Shown: piece by piece, positions 24,565 to 34,883 of the stretch
Layout of the letters: the number at the start of each line of letters is the position of its first letter
Position numbering within the stretch: the first letter of the stretch is position 1
NCBI GenBank assembly: GCA_027627225.1
Contig: CM051028.1
Span: 26,373,343-26,437,342, forward strand
Source of the DNA: Congeria kusceri
Taxonomy: Eukaryota > Mollusca > Bivalvia > Myida > Dreissenidae
Direction of reading: 5' to 3'
DNA: 64,000 bases
Notes under the pieces: generated by a model
Databases searched by the model: none
Told to the model about the DNA's origin: nothing
What the model saw: only the letters and a program-made list of their open reading frames with translations
Program-made: the position numbers and the translations under genes

Positions 24565-24861
24565 CTTTTACATCCAGTTGAATAGTGTTTGACGTTGATT
24601 CGTGAAGTTGTACACTGATGAGTGACCCGTTCCAGGTCCTGTCTATATTGGGCAGTAATAACACGACCGACCCATTTATGGCATTAATGTCATATCCTGT
24701 AATGCTCGTTAATTGCTTCTTTACTTTGAGCTTAACTTTCACTATAACGTCATTAAGCATTTCCTCGGTAACACAGAAATTTGTCTGGAATAGCATTTTG
24801 GCACCTCTACCGATAAAAATCTGCTGCGGCAAGGACAGAAACCCAGTGGAATCGACTTTAG
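24565..24861 (-). pseudogene. M2 exon: Ig-like domain 1
   Basis: A 297-bp open exon with acceptor CAATTTCAG and donor AAAAG|GTAAAT, phase 1-1. It contains IFIGRGAKMLFQ, then RTWNGSLISVQL and ends NTIQLDVKG, the domain-1 pattern shared with M1, M3 and the intact gene. Confidence 0.75.
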
Positions 24862-25680
24862 CTGAAATTGTATTACCTCAGTTGTACATACTATGGCCAT
24901 ACACTGTTAGGACAGGTTTCAATCTTTATCTTGAAATATTAGCCAATGCCAAGAATTCGACACTTCTTTTAACTGTGTAACTCTTTAAGGTTAAGATTAA
25001 GAATACTCATAGTTATTGGACCTGAAACAGAGGAAGAACAGTTTTCACTATGCATGTAAGAGATAAAGTCACACATTTAAAGAATTAACAATTCTCAACC
25101 ACGAACGGTCGACGTAATAAACAATCGTATTAGTTTAAAAGTAAATGAATACTTGATAACGCAAAATGACATTGTATACAAACTCATGTTTAAAACACAA
25201 ACAAACGGTATTACTGTGAAGAAAATATGTAATCCATAAATAAAGAACGTTGACATTTTTTTGAGTTCCATGTTAAGTTTTGAGATATCCATAACTTTGA
25301 AAAAGGAAATAATATATCACTTGTGTAGAAAACGTGACATCATTGTTAGTATATTATTTCCTGGGAAACTTGCAGCAACACATTTGTGTCATGATTATCT
25401 ATAAAGACAATATATATGATCTTGAAATATTTAAATTAATTTTTCAGTGAAAGAAAACTAATATGTATTTGTATGTATTCTAACATCATGTCCACTTAAT
25501 TCCGTTATTTATTGACTATTTACTAATATCTACAAATAACTCAGTGTCATGGTAGTAATCAGGCATTAATTATTTATGCTTTTCACTTCGATATGCATCA
25601 CGAAAACACAAAATAATATAAGTTCTTTTCAAATTAGGATCATTTCCGTTTTCCCAAAGTTTAGGTTTTATAGAGGATAT
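24862..25680. other. No gene recognised (upstream of M2)
   Basis: A minus-strand frame at 25095-25292 contains a hydrophobic ATG-led stretch (MSTFFIYGLHIFF) that could be a relic signal peptide. Its possible GT donor is in phase 0, not the phase 1 required by domain 1, so it is not called. Confidence 0.35.
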
Positions 25681-25681
25681 T

Positions 25682-25826
25682 TGTTGATTTTGGTGTAAGA
25701 TCGTATTTTATTTCGCGAGTGTTCATATAAAATGATATTTACACGAGTGGCGCAGCCACGAGTGAAAATATATTTTTTCTATGCCCACAAATGAAATAAA
25801 ATACGATCTTACACCGAAATCAACAC
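25682..25826. repeat. Inverted repeat, ~39-bp arms
   Basis: The left arm (about 25682-25720) runs GTTGATTTTGGTGTAAGATC, then GTATTTTATTTCGCGAGTG. The right arm (about 25788-25826) is its near-perfect reverse complement. Between them is ACACGAGTGGCGCAGCCACGA, itself an inverted repeat. The unit can fold into a long hairpin with a smaller one inside and abuts the repeat at 25836-26265. Confidence 0.85.
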
Positions 25827-25833
25827 ATTTTCT

Positions 25834-26265
25834 TTTTATTGTATGCTTTTGGACAATAAATAAATACAATTGCACTAGATAATCTTAAAGGGCACAAGCT
25901 CGTGTATTCTGACGTCATAAAAATGATGTAATAAATGATTCCAAAACTGTGTCACTCGTTAGTTTGGTGGGAAAAAGTGCCATATTTTGTGAGTCGTTGT
26001 CGCTAAATTTTAATTGTGTTGAATTTTATCATGTGCTTTAAGTAAACACACGTATTTCATATAATACATGTATATACATTTGCCAAGGGTTGTAAACCAC
26101 TACTTATAGATTGATGTTATTTATGGAAAAATAGTCTGTTTTAAGTTATACTTTCACTGCAGTGAAAATATCAAATCTTATATTTTCACTGCTCCAACAG
26201 TGAACATATAAAAATGTATTTCACGAATAAAATTAGATATTTTACTCAAAAGCATATAATAAAAT
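25834..26265. mobile_element. MITE-like element, copy 2 of dispersed repeat
   Basis: Terminal inverted repeats TTTTATTGTATGCTTTTG (left) and CAAAAGCATATAATAAAA (right) bound a body collinear with 10505-10935. The body includes CGTGTATTCTGACG, TTGCCAAGGG and the palindrome TTTTCACTGCAGTGAAAAT. There is no coding capacity, so a non-autonomous DNA transposon is the likely identity. Target-site duplications were not resolved. Confidence 0.65.
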
Positions 26266-27620
26266 ATCTTCATGTCAAATAAAGCATTGGGATTTAAATT
26301 TTCATCAAATTGTGAAGGTACATGGAAATCTACACACTTCATTGTTATATTACCGTCGATGAATGTTGTTAGTGCATACATATTTTTGTTTATGAAATAT
26401 CGATATCTGTCGAAGGGAATTTATAACATGACTGTTACCGAAACATAAACATCAACTTTTAAAACTAGCAATATATATATGTGTAAATATATAATGAGTA
26501 CAGTTAAATTTTAATTAAAAATGCATTTAACCTAACGACATTTTACAATTAGACTTCATTGTTGAAGATAATATTGTCTTTATTGTTGGATATAACTTTG
26601 GACAGTTCTTGCTAGTATATAGGATTTTTTGGCATTATACTTAATATCAACGTTCCATTGTATCTGCAACTGTTCCCATTACTTCGTGATTTAATATTTT
26701 GTTAACTGTGTTAAAGTGGCTTTCAATTATTATAAAGTATCTAGTTAAGAGATCATGGATGTTTTAATGTAAAATCGATTTAGATGGAATTTATTACCTT
26801 TTATATATTATATTTGTTTGTATGTGCATACTGAAAGTATAGACATGTGTCATTATTTTTTGCGCTTGTGCAAGTCAATTGCTTGTGCGTGATTTTATTA
26901 TAAACTTTGCTCGAAATGTCAATTATAATTGCATTATAATATTATTTTCCGTATCTCAGTTTTACCGATTGTCAAGTTGTAAATCTTTCCTTAGTGGGGA
27001 GTGAACAATAAACAATTGACAATGATACTGGGATTGGCTGAGCGGTTGGGATGACACAAATGTATTTACTATGGCTCGCAAAGTTTTGCAACAAACTAGA
27101 TGAATGTAATAAGCCTATTTGCATTTTAATGTGTCACCTTTGATTGGTTGCACTGCCGAGCTATATTAAAGAGAAACCTCGTTTGTTCGTAGACTAAAGG
27201 ACAAGCACTGCGAGGGCAAACGTCATCCGTTATAATAGTTGCAATGAATTGTGCTTAGAAACAACAACTATTCAAATTTGCTTTTACTGCCTTTGAAAGC
27301 CCCAAAGATATGATTTTTTTTCTTGTAATACTTTAGTATATTAACGCACACTGAATAGTGGACTTAGTGGTAATAACGTTAAAGTAATATGTTGGCTTTG
27401 TATTGTGGTCTTGTACAGTACAAAGTCAATGAGATCTCTCTTATTTTGAACATAAACGATCCCAAAACATAAACGATCCCAAACTTCAATAACATCAGGG
27501 CTAGTATTCACACATTTACTTGATTTGTACATGGATCTACTTTAAATAGTTCAAGTCAAAGTGTATTATGTGAAATGCAATGTTTCCCGTTCACAAAATG
27601 ATAAACTACAAAACAATCTG
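26266..27620. other. No gene recognised
   Basis: AT-rich spacer without recognisable exons or repeats. Confidence 0.4.
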
Positions 27621-27621
27621 A

Positions 27622-27760
27622 CTGATATTTATTCAATTCAAGTCAAGTAATATTTATTTTGAGTCGGATAATATAAAAGTACAACACAAGCTCCTCCGAG
27701 CTTTTAAAAGCGACTTATAAATACATACAAGACATACAAACAAAACAAGATAAACAAATA
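27622..27760 (-). mobile_element. Possible 3' end of a minus-strand LINE
   Basis: Read on the minus strand, the segment ends in AATAAATATTACTTGACTTG followed by further short repeats. This is the look of a non-LTR retrotransposon 3' tail with a polyadenylation signal and a simple-repeat end. There is no coding sequence to confirm it. Confidence 0.3.
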
Positions 27761-29394
27761 TTAAAGCAATCATAGTTGTGATAACATTAAATATACATGC
27801 ACATACAAACAGTTTTAAGAAGTAGAAATAACATATTACTTAATGTTCAGAGATCCGTAGACATGCAAATTATCTCAGATAATATAGTTCAAATGCTATT
27901 GATGCACATATTTATTTTATGCCCAGTAGTCAGATCTAGGAAAATATCAGTGAGATATATCCCTATATCACTCATTGTGCTGGACTACATTTGTTTAAAT
28001 GTAAAAAAAAATCTCATTAGCATAAAATGAAAATACATTTTACATATTTTCACTCGCGCAAGCGCTCGTGAAAATAGTTATTGTCTCCCTTTCCAGTGAT
28101 GATATAACGCGTTATCACACCGAAACCAAACAGATATCCTCTCTCTATATATATATTGTAATTACGTTGCAAGAAGACGAGTGCTGTGCAGCCAAGCCGT
28201 GTTATATAACAGGAAAGGCACGGGCAAATGTCTTCATCCCATTGAGTGATCATAGATCAGATTAATTGTTCGCTTAGAAGCTTTGTAAATACGGCCCCAG
28301 TATGAAAATCTCTATTAACCCACATTAGTAGTTAGAGGCAGGAAACCAATATTCTACATAAAACAGCGTTTAATGAACATTTGTTTTTATTTACAGTGTT
28401 ATCAAGCAATGTAATACGGCTAATGGGACAGAAAGTTCCGTAACACACACTCTACTGTGTTATTTTTGCGTATTTATGTAGTAGCATGTGTAAACTGACT
28501 TCCTTTTCATGTCGAAACAAAAACCTGCCTATCAACGGCAACTAGCAAATAAATACTTACTAGATCAACTGTGAATACCGTTTATAGCATGAAATCATAT
28601 TTTAGTACAAATGAACAGAACTGTCATTATTTAAATTAAAAGTTGCGCATTTTAATTTCCTTCTGATACCTGAACGACCATTTTTTTAAAATAAATTTCT
28701 ACATATCAGGAAACAATCAAGACTCAAATGTACACTGCCGATCTATCAATCATATGTATTCAACTTGAACCATAATAAAAATAATGAAACTTAAGAGACA
28801 TCACCAGCAGAGGAACCGTTATGACCATCCGCTAATAAAACAAACACAATGCAAACAAGATTAAAACTCCAGAGATGACACTGTATTATTATTGTAACCC
28901 AGTGTAGTCTCGTTGGTTGTGTCAAGAAGCAACCATAGAGGTTGTTCTTCTCATACGATACGACCTTAAACAACCATCTTGATTGACACAAATTGTCAGA
29001 ACTAGCATGATAGTCTATACACGCAACTCAGAAAACTCGAAAGAGCCAGAAAAGAAAGTAATATGATTTAAACTGGGGTCATCGATTTAAATAACAGGTC
29101 TTTGCATCGAAGTCTGATAAACAAACTTAAAATTGCTTCTAAAGCACTCGCATATTCACAGTTATTGAGAGCTTATATGTAATAAGGCATATGTTCCCAA
29201 GGCAATATCGTGTCTATATTTAAATTAGACGTAAGAACTGCACGGATTCTTCTTTGATCAGGAAATAGTAAGAGACATAGTGGCAACATCGTCGAACGTT
29301 CAATGGAATAGAAGGAAGTATTTAAGTTCCTACTTTACACTTTGTTTAGAATAACATTAGCAAATAAAATTCAATTACGCCACGCATTTACAAA
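27761..29394. other. Upstream flank of the intact IgSF receptor gene
   Basis: No exon is recognised apart from the palindromic repeat at 28.0-28.1 kb. The promoter of the receptor gene must lie here. The only TATA-like word close to the ATG is TATTTAAG at about 29320, which is weak. Confidence 0.4.
28035..28135. repeat. Short dispersed palindromic repeat (also at 38425-38505, inverted in part)
   Basis: ATTTTCACTCGCGCAAGCG, CTCGTGAAAAT and ATAACGCGTTATCACACCGAAA occur here. The segment at 38425-38505 has GCTTGCGCGAGTGAAAATA, then GTTATCACACCGAAAACAAA. The first half folds on itself (ATTTTCAC paired with GTGAAAAT). Confidence 0.6.
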
Positions 29395-29455
29395 ATGGTG
29401 TACGTTACAATCAAAACTAACAAAGTATTGACAATACTTTTAACAACATGTTTAG
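29395..29455 (+). CDS. Receptor exon 1: signal peptide
   Basis: A 61-bp exon from the ATG to donor TTTAG|GTAAGA, ending in phase 1. It encodes a short basic start and a hydrophobic core (VLTILLTTCL), continuing into AFAVGET in exon 2, where cleavage is likely. Confidence 0.75.
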
Positions 29456-32400
29456 GTAAGATTTTATATATTACCAGCTACACAACACTAACAAGATGTG
29501 TTGTTGTGAGATACTATATGATTTTTATTGAGACTGATGATGACGAGTCGAATCTTGGATTCTTGGATACAAAATGTTTATTTTGATTTCAGCTTTTGCT
29601 GTTGGTGAAACATCAAAACTGGTTAAAACTCTAGGTAAGCTGTCAGTTTTGCAACCAACATTTGTAGGTCGGGAAGTCATCTTAAACTTCGTACCTGACA
29701 AGGATCTCGATGTGGGTCAAATAAAGGTCGGTCTGACATTGAAGGCATTGTGTGAGGGCAATAAATATTTCACTGAAATCCAGAAAATACATACGCAGGT
29801 TATTCTAAATGGATCGATTTGGATAACGTTGTCTGCTATTGAAAAGACATGGGATAAGGCGGTCATCCACGTCGAACACAACACTGTGGTTTCAAATGCT
29901 GTAAAGCTTACGTTAAAAGGTATGTCTTAGATTGCGCTGGCATTGCGTTTTTAAGGCGAAGTCGATATTAGTTAATGGTAACTTGCCTCAATTTAAGGAC
30001 CTTTTGCTGCGAATATGCGTTCTCTCTTGCCGATGCAAATTGTGTTGAACATTGTTTATATATAAAACGATCAATAAGAATATTTGTCTTAACCACGGAA
30101 CGAACGACCTACAGACTAAAGTCTTACTGTCTACGGTACCGAACTGAATCACTTACTAATTCTTGCACTTATTAACGTATACGTTATGTAGATCCAGGGT
30201 TATATTCAAATAAATTCCATTAAAAAACGATTGTTTCAGAATTCAACAACAGCTGTGGATATTTATACATACAGTCTTATCCAAAGTTTCCCGGTGAAAG
30301 TGTCCAAATAGTTTATTATCCTACCCAACATGCGCTTGTTAAAGGAATTCTCTTTTCACGCCAATGGATTCGCTCTCCAGAGAGCATAAATCTTCAAGAA
30401 CAATTTGATGAAGAAACTTTCGAGGCATTAAACGAAAAATACATCCTGACCGTCAAAAACTTCACAGGAATCGCCATTTTTTATGTAGTTTGCCAACGAT
30501 ATGAGAATGGTACGGTGCTGAAGACGAACAAGGTCGAATTGTTCGTAGGTAAAAGTATAAGATCAGTTCCATTTAGTTTTATATTGTATGGAAGGTAAAA
30601 ATTTAAGATCAGTTCCATTCAGTTTTATATTGTATAAATTATAATAAGTTATATTTACTTTCTAAATCCAGCATGTTCATTAACTTTTTACATGACGGTG
30701 GATGTAGTTGTGCATTCCCATGCATCAAGTAACAAGCTCTTGCTTTAAATGAATTGATATGCGAATGGATTTTCGCTGAGAAATTCAATGAACATTTGTT
30801 CAATAATTTTCTCAGTACCGTGTTACATTATCATTTTGTCATCACACTACATACAATCGTGATATCATTTGCTCTAAATTACGCTGATCGGTAACGTTTA
30901 TACTAGCTGTCATTTTATTTACTAAATACATTAAAAACAACAACGACATGTTCTGTGTTTCAGATAATCCCGTGCTAAGCCCACTTTGCACTGTTGTCAA
31001 TTGTACAAAATGCTTGTGTGTTTACCCTAATGAAAGCATCAGTTGTGCTGCAACAAGTGAACAAGTTTCTCTGCGAATCGGAGACCACTATGTTCCTTCG
31101 CTGAGGACATATTATGGGGGTGTGTATACGTACAAAACGGACGTTCACATCCGGAGAGAGTTTAAACATATGGATACAGTCGTGTGCTCTGTCGAATCCA
31201 CAGGAATCGCTTTCAACACTAGTGCATATCTGTATATTATGGGTGAGTAAAATCGACAATGATTTATTGGCCACTTGTCTAACTTCCTATTTAAGTGTGA
31301 AATATTTAACAGGAAAGTTTAATATGTGTGTGTTGCTTATACAGCTGCATGTTCGTAATAGTTTACAATTAGCGCACCGCAGTAGTGTATTTGCTTTTGT
31401 AGAAATTATTATAAATTTCATTTTTTTCTCACTGAAGTAAAGCCTAGCGTTTTCGAATTGTTTGTTACTGAACATCGTGAGGGAGAAGCATTGAATGTAA
31501 CCTGTGCTGCTTTGCACGGGAGACCACCGCCTAAGCTGGAGATGTACATAAGTGGACAGGTGATTGGAGATGCATTACAGCAAGATATATATGATGTTAA
31601 ATCGCAGACATACACAAGTATGGCGAAGTTGGAGACAATACAGAAACAGTGGAATGGAAAGAGCCTGAACTGCACTTACCGAGTCGTCCATGAAGGAGTG
31701 CGATACCTGCTTGAAAATTCTACGACAAAGACACTCGTTTATAAATGTAAAGTATTCCTATGTTTTGTCTTTAAATTATGCTTTATGATCGGATGTTTTC
31801 TAAATCATTAGGTTGGACTAATGTTTAAATGCGTGCCGTGGTATCTTAATCGACCATGTTTCTGATAACAAAATGAAATTGCAAACGGACGCGTTAAGAA
31901 GAAATAAAAGAAAAATTTGCATTGCAATTAGTTAACACCAGAATGCATACCAGTCCATAATTGTACATTCTAGTTCTTCAAAATGGTTCATATAAAAGAT
32001 CCATACTCATAATTACATTTCGTATTACAAATAGAAAGACGTTTCATTACTATATATAATAATGATGTTAATTTCATTTGCTTTAGACCCACCATCCAAA
32101 CTAACAATTATCCCACCACAGACGCCATCGCACATGTCATCAGTGTACACTATGCGTATAGGCTGTATCATGGACGACAGTAACACCGATTGTAGCTTTT
32201 TATGGACAACTGAAATACCAAGCATGGCGATAACGCCGTTCAAAACCTCGATGGAAACACACTACGTATCATGGGTGGATGTCAATGTGTCACAAGTCAT
32301 GTCAGGTCGTAACATCACCTGCAATATTGAATGTGAGGAATTTCACCTTCTAATGAAAACCGATTTTACCATTTCGCTGCGTGGTAGGTAATATAAGATA

Positions 32401-34744
32401 TAGAGAATACTACGTTAGTGTTAAATAAGTTTATTTAGCGAGGCTTCGAAAACCTGAGCCACGAGTCATTGCGAGTGGTTCATGTTTTCGTTCCGAGCAA
32501 ATACATTTATTATTAATCAACATTTACCTGGTATTCATTTTTCCCGTCATTTTCTGTTTTTATTTTGAAATATAAACGAAGAAAATCAGTATTTAATAAG
32601 ATGAACATAACATAACTTTGGGAAAATAAACAAAAAGACATTACACTGTGCGTGTTTGCTATATTCCACAGTGTGGAAATACATGTAAGTTTATCCCACG
32701 GGGTATTATTTCGTCAATGAAGGCGTCATGCTAGGACAAAAATGTATCTGAAAGTATTGTACTGCTGTAGTTTCTTGTACAGATGATTACCTCCTCCAAA
32801 GAAGTAATGTGTTTCCCATGTTTATTGTGTGTGATTTTTTTAATGTATTTGTTTGTCTTCCATAAATGTTATGAATGGAGTTTCATAATATTTCTGAATA
32901 TTCTAAATGATGGTGTCATTTAAACTTAATTCATAGTTATGTATATTCCAATGATAAAAAGTGACTTAACATTTCATTATTGACAAACAGATTCTATATT
33001 CATAGGATTTCAAAGCTGATTCAATATGCATAGTTACATGAATATTTCAGAAAAAGGCAGGCTTCAAACAAATGGTGGTTTTCCTACGCTGTACACGTTA
33101 GTTGGAGGTGGAATTATCATCGCCGTTGTAGGCAGCATTGTCATCTCTGTCTGTATTTTAAAAAGTATGTGCCAACTTTATGACTTGCAAACAACAGCAA
33201 CAACGTCTTTGTTAAAATTTAAATTTTAATGAACATGTAAATAATTGATAAAATGTTTAACTTAGATATAAAACATTTACTTTATAATTTACAGGAATAA
33301 GAAGTTCAAGCAAAGAACGGATTACGTAAGTTACCAAACGAAGCAAATAATGAATCATTTTATTTATGCGTACGGTATATCGATATATTTACAGAATATT
33401 TCGGTAGTTTTGGTCTAACATCGCACATCGCTGCACATATGTATAATGCATATATCTGTGCATCACTATGTAATTGAACTCTAAAAGACCATACTACTAG
33501 TATTAGTGATCTGCAAAATATTTCAATAAAACCAACACATAAGCGGAAAAAATTAGAAATCGTATGGTGGCATACTTCTGCCAGCCACATATCCACTTAG
33601 CAATGTCGACATTTTTCTGAAAAAAGTCACATATTCAGTGGGCACTAACAGGCAGTTTAGTTCTGTTAAAATACCTCAGTGGATAACACGAAACTTTTCT
33701 ACTTGCCAGACAATAACTGAATAAGTCACATTTGTTTAGAAAAAAAACGACATAGGTAAGTGGATATGTGGTTGGCAGAAATATACCACCATAAAATCGT
33801 CTTTAAATGTGTTTTGCATAAAAAACTTATTATCATCTGAAGACAATTTGAAGCCTTAAAATGAAATAAAGTGCATTGGTGTAATACATTTCATGATTAT
33901 TTTATAACTTCAGCAATTTCAAGTTATTGATACTGGATGCATTGAAATGTTTACATAATAAGTCGATTTTGAATCCTTGTTGATGAAATATTGCTACTAC
34001 TATTATCAACGTTATTAAATAACGCGATACACACTTTCTAGTACCACCGAACCCTTAGAACTCCAGGAAAGGGCTCAAGCAGGTAAATTGTTTACACAGC
34101 CCTTACTTCACGGTTGGTGGCATTGATTACATTGTTACTAGTGGATTATACTATGATCGTAAGAGTTGCACTGAGATGAATGAACATAAATGCATTAATC
34201 CTTTGTAGCATATCTAACAGACCATTTAAGTTTTGTTATAAGTTAATTAAGCCCCTGCAGGGAAATGTAATAAAATTAATTTCCATCAGTTTGTTTTGGT
34301 AAGTACGTCGTATACTTTACACAATAATGTAATATGTCCTAAATTTTCTAGATAACGCAACTGCGGATGCGATGTTAGAGGTGCACTATGTAGAAATCGA
34401 TCCTGAAATTTCCGATCCTGTAAATCCGGTAAATATGTTTTCATTTGAAATGATGAATGCCATTTAAAATGATGAATGCATGGGTAATATAAGTAAATTT
34501 AGCAATGGAATGTATTGTCTACATAGATGTCTTGATTTAAAAGTTGTGCCAATATTGTAAATGTCCAATACTTTGTGGTAAGTCTAGTGCAACGTTTAAA
34601 ATGTATTCCATGCAGGGAAGCTCCCAACCTGTGAAGCTCTACGAAGATTTGAACAGGTCTGACATTGATAAACGCTCGGCTTACTTACGTCTGCAGCAAG
34701 GTACAGAAAGGAGTGGATTTGTAAATGTGACAATAAATCAATAA
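29395..34744 (+). CDS. Transmembrane IgSF receptor with ITIM/ITAM-like tail (11 coding exons, 657 aa)
   Basis: Coding exons: 29395-29455, 29593-29919, 30240-30548, 30964-31242, 31438-31746, 32087-32383, 33051-33164, 33295-33325, 34042-34082, 34352-34428 and 34616-34744. All have AG acceptors and GT donors, phases agree throughout, and the total is 1974 bases with no internal stop. Predicted protein: signal peptide (1 to about 21), five Ig-like domains (about 21-129, 130-232, 233-325, 326-428, 429-527), stem and helix (about 546-564), basic anchor (KRIR, 565-568) and a 90-residue tail. Tail tyrosines are Y602 (VHYVEI), Y624 (KLYEDL) and Y638 (SAYLRL). The first and last fit the ITIM pattern; YEDL-x10-YLRL fits the broad ITAM pattern. 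The ATG context is AAAATGG. A cell-surface receptor signalling through SH2-domain proteins is inferred; the ligand is unknown. Broken paralogues M1, M3 and M2 lie upstream on the other strand. No named family is recognised. Confidence 0.8.
29593..29919 (+). CDS. Receptor exon 2: Ig-like domain 1
   Basis: 327 bp, acceptor GATTTCAG, donor AAAAG|GTATGT, phase 1-1. It has only one cysteine, so it lacks the standard disulphide; the fold is inferred from conservation with M1, M2 and M3 (FVGREVILNF and the ending NAVKLTLK). Confidence 0.75.
30240..30548 (+). CDS. Receptor exon 3: Ig-like domain 2
   Basis: 309 bp, acceptor TTGTTTCAG, donor GTAG|GTAAAA, phase 1-1. It starts EFNNSCGYLYI and has a second cysteine in FYVVCQRYENG, a Y-x-V-x-C arrangement typical of Ig strand F. 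The M2 counterpart is 24145-23849. Confidence 0.8.
30964..31242 (+). CDS. Receptor exon 4: Ig-like domain 3
   Basis: 279 bp, acceptor GTGTTTCAG, donor ATGG|GTGAGT, phase 1-1. It is cysteine-rich near the start (CTVVNCTKCLC), then ISCAAT and VVCSVES. I found no counterpart of this exon in M1 or M2. Confidence 0.75.
31438..31746 (+). CDS. Receptor exon 5: Ig-like domain 4
   Basis: 309 bp after a T-rich tract and AG, donor AAAT|GTAAAG, phase 1-1. The most canonical Ig domain of the set: EALNVTCAALHGRPPPKLEMY (strand B cysteine and the proline-rich turn) and SLNCTYRV (strand F cysteine), with glycosylation sequons at both cysteines. M2 keeps only its 3' part. Confidence 0.8.
32087..32383 (+). 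CDS. Receptor exon 6: Ig-like domain 5
   Basis: 297 bp, acceptor TGCTTTAG, donor CGTG|GTAGGT, phase 1-1. It starts PPSKLTIIPPQTP, contains CSFLWTTEIP and ends with NITCNIECEEF. This is the most duplicated domain type in the cluster (two copies in M1, one in M2). Confidence 0.8.
32447..32490. repeat. Intronic hairpin, 16-bp arms
   Basis: CGAAAACCTGAGCCAC and GTGGTTCATGTTTTCG pair at 14 of 16 positions around a 12-base loop, in the intron after Ig domain 5. Confidence 0.6.
33051..33164 (+). CDS. Receptor exon 7: stem and transmembrane helix
   Basis: 114 bp, acceptor ATATTTCAG, donor TTAAAAA|GTATGT, phase 1-1. A short polar stem precedes the helix GGGIIIAVVGSIVISVCIL and a lysine. There is no charged residue inside the helix, so pairing with an adaptor through a membrane charge is not indicated. 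Confidence 0.8.
33295..34428 (+). CDS. Receptor exons 8-10: juxtamembrane micro-exons and first ITIM
   Basis: Three small exons: 33295-33325 (31 bp, phases 1 to 2), 34042-34082 (41 bp, 2 to 1) and 34352-34428 (77 bp, 1 to 0). The 41-bp exon is needed for the frame: joining 31 bp directly to 77 bp gives an immediate TAA. Exon 10 carries LEVHYVEIDPE with Y602. The 31-bp and 41-bp exons have recognisable counterparts in M2. Confidence 0.7.
33561..33793. mobile_element. Intronic MITE with ~45-bp terminal inverted repeats
   Basis: The left arm begins ATGGTGGCATACTTCTGCCA and continues into CCACATATCCACTTA. The right arm ends TAAGTGGATATGTGG, TTGGCAGAAATATACCACCAT. Homology between the arms extends inward through AAAAAGTCACAT-like words. 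It sits in the intron between the 31-bp and 41-bp tail exons. No coding capacity is seen. Confidence 0.75.
34616..34744 (+). CDS. Receptor exon 11: YEDL/YLRL signalling exon and stop
   Basis: 129 bp, acceptor CCATGCAG, phase 0, ending TAA. It encodes KLYEDLNRSDID and KRSAYLRLQQ. Y624 and Y638 are 14 residues apart; SAYLRL alone also fits the ITIM pattern. Confidence 0.75.
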   Translation, partial: GSSQPVKLYEDLNRSDIDKRSAYLRLQQGTERSGFVNVTINQ

Positions 34745-34877
34745 GGACATTATATGGCTGACAGTGATTTACATTGTTTTCCATGTATGTTTTTTATCAA
34801 AATAGGTCAGTTAAGTAAAAACATCAGTTATGCTAGTAATGTATGATCTTTAAAAAATCAATGAAATTAAACTGTCA

Positions 34878-34883
34878 AATAAA
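34878..34883 (+). terminator. Candidate polyadenylation signal AATAAA
   Basis: This is the first AATAAA after the receptor stop codon, 134 bases downstream. Transcript ends are not known. Confidence 0.45.

Larger units (their letters stand above)
20721..24861 (-). pseudogene. IgSF receptor gene copy M2, near full-length pseudogene
   Basis: Nine pieces of one receptor gene lie in order on the minus strand: domain 1 (24861-24565), domain 2 (24145-23849), a domain 4 remnant (about 23571-23345), domain 5 (23259 to about 22968), a membrane-proximal Ig domain (22762-22490), transmembrane (about 21704-21623), and tail exons at 21334-21310, 21085-21047 and 20777-20721. Lesions: TGA in domain 2 (24011-24009), domain 4 missing its 5' half, a frameshift plus TAA in domain 5 with its donor GT changed to AA, acceptor AG changed to AA at 22763-22764, and TGA before the membrane helix. 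It still shows the ancestral plan, including a tail exon with VHYDKV (ITIM pattern). Compared with the intact gene it has an extra membrane-proximal Ig exon. Its position, strand and plan make it a paralogue, not a processed copy. Confidence 0.8.

Noticed and set aside
25095..25292. Signal-peptide exon for M2
   Set aside because: It is hydrophobic and in a plausible place, but the only nearby GT donor is in phase 0 while domain 1 needs phase 1.
33295..34428. Direct splice of the 31-bp exon to the exon at 34352
   Set aside because: It gives an immediate in-frame TAA; including the 41-bp exon at 34042-34082 restores the frame and has a relic in M2.
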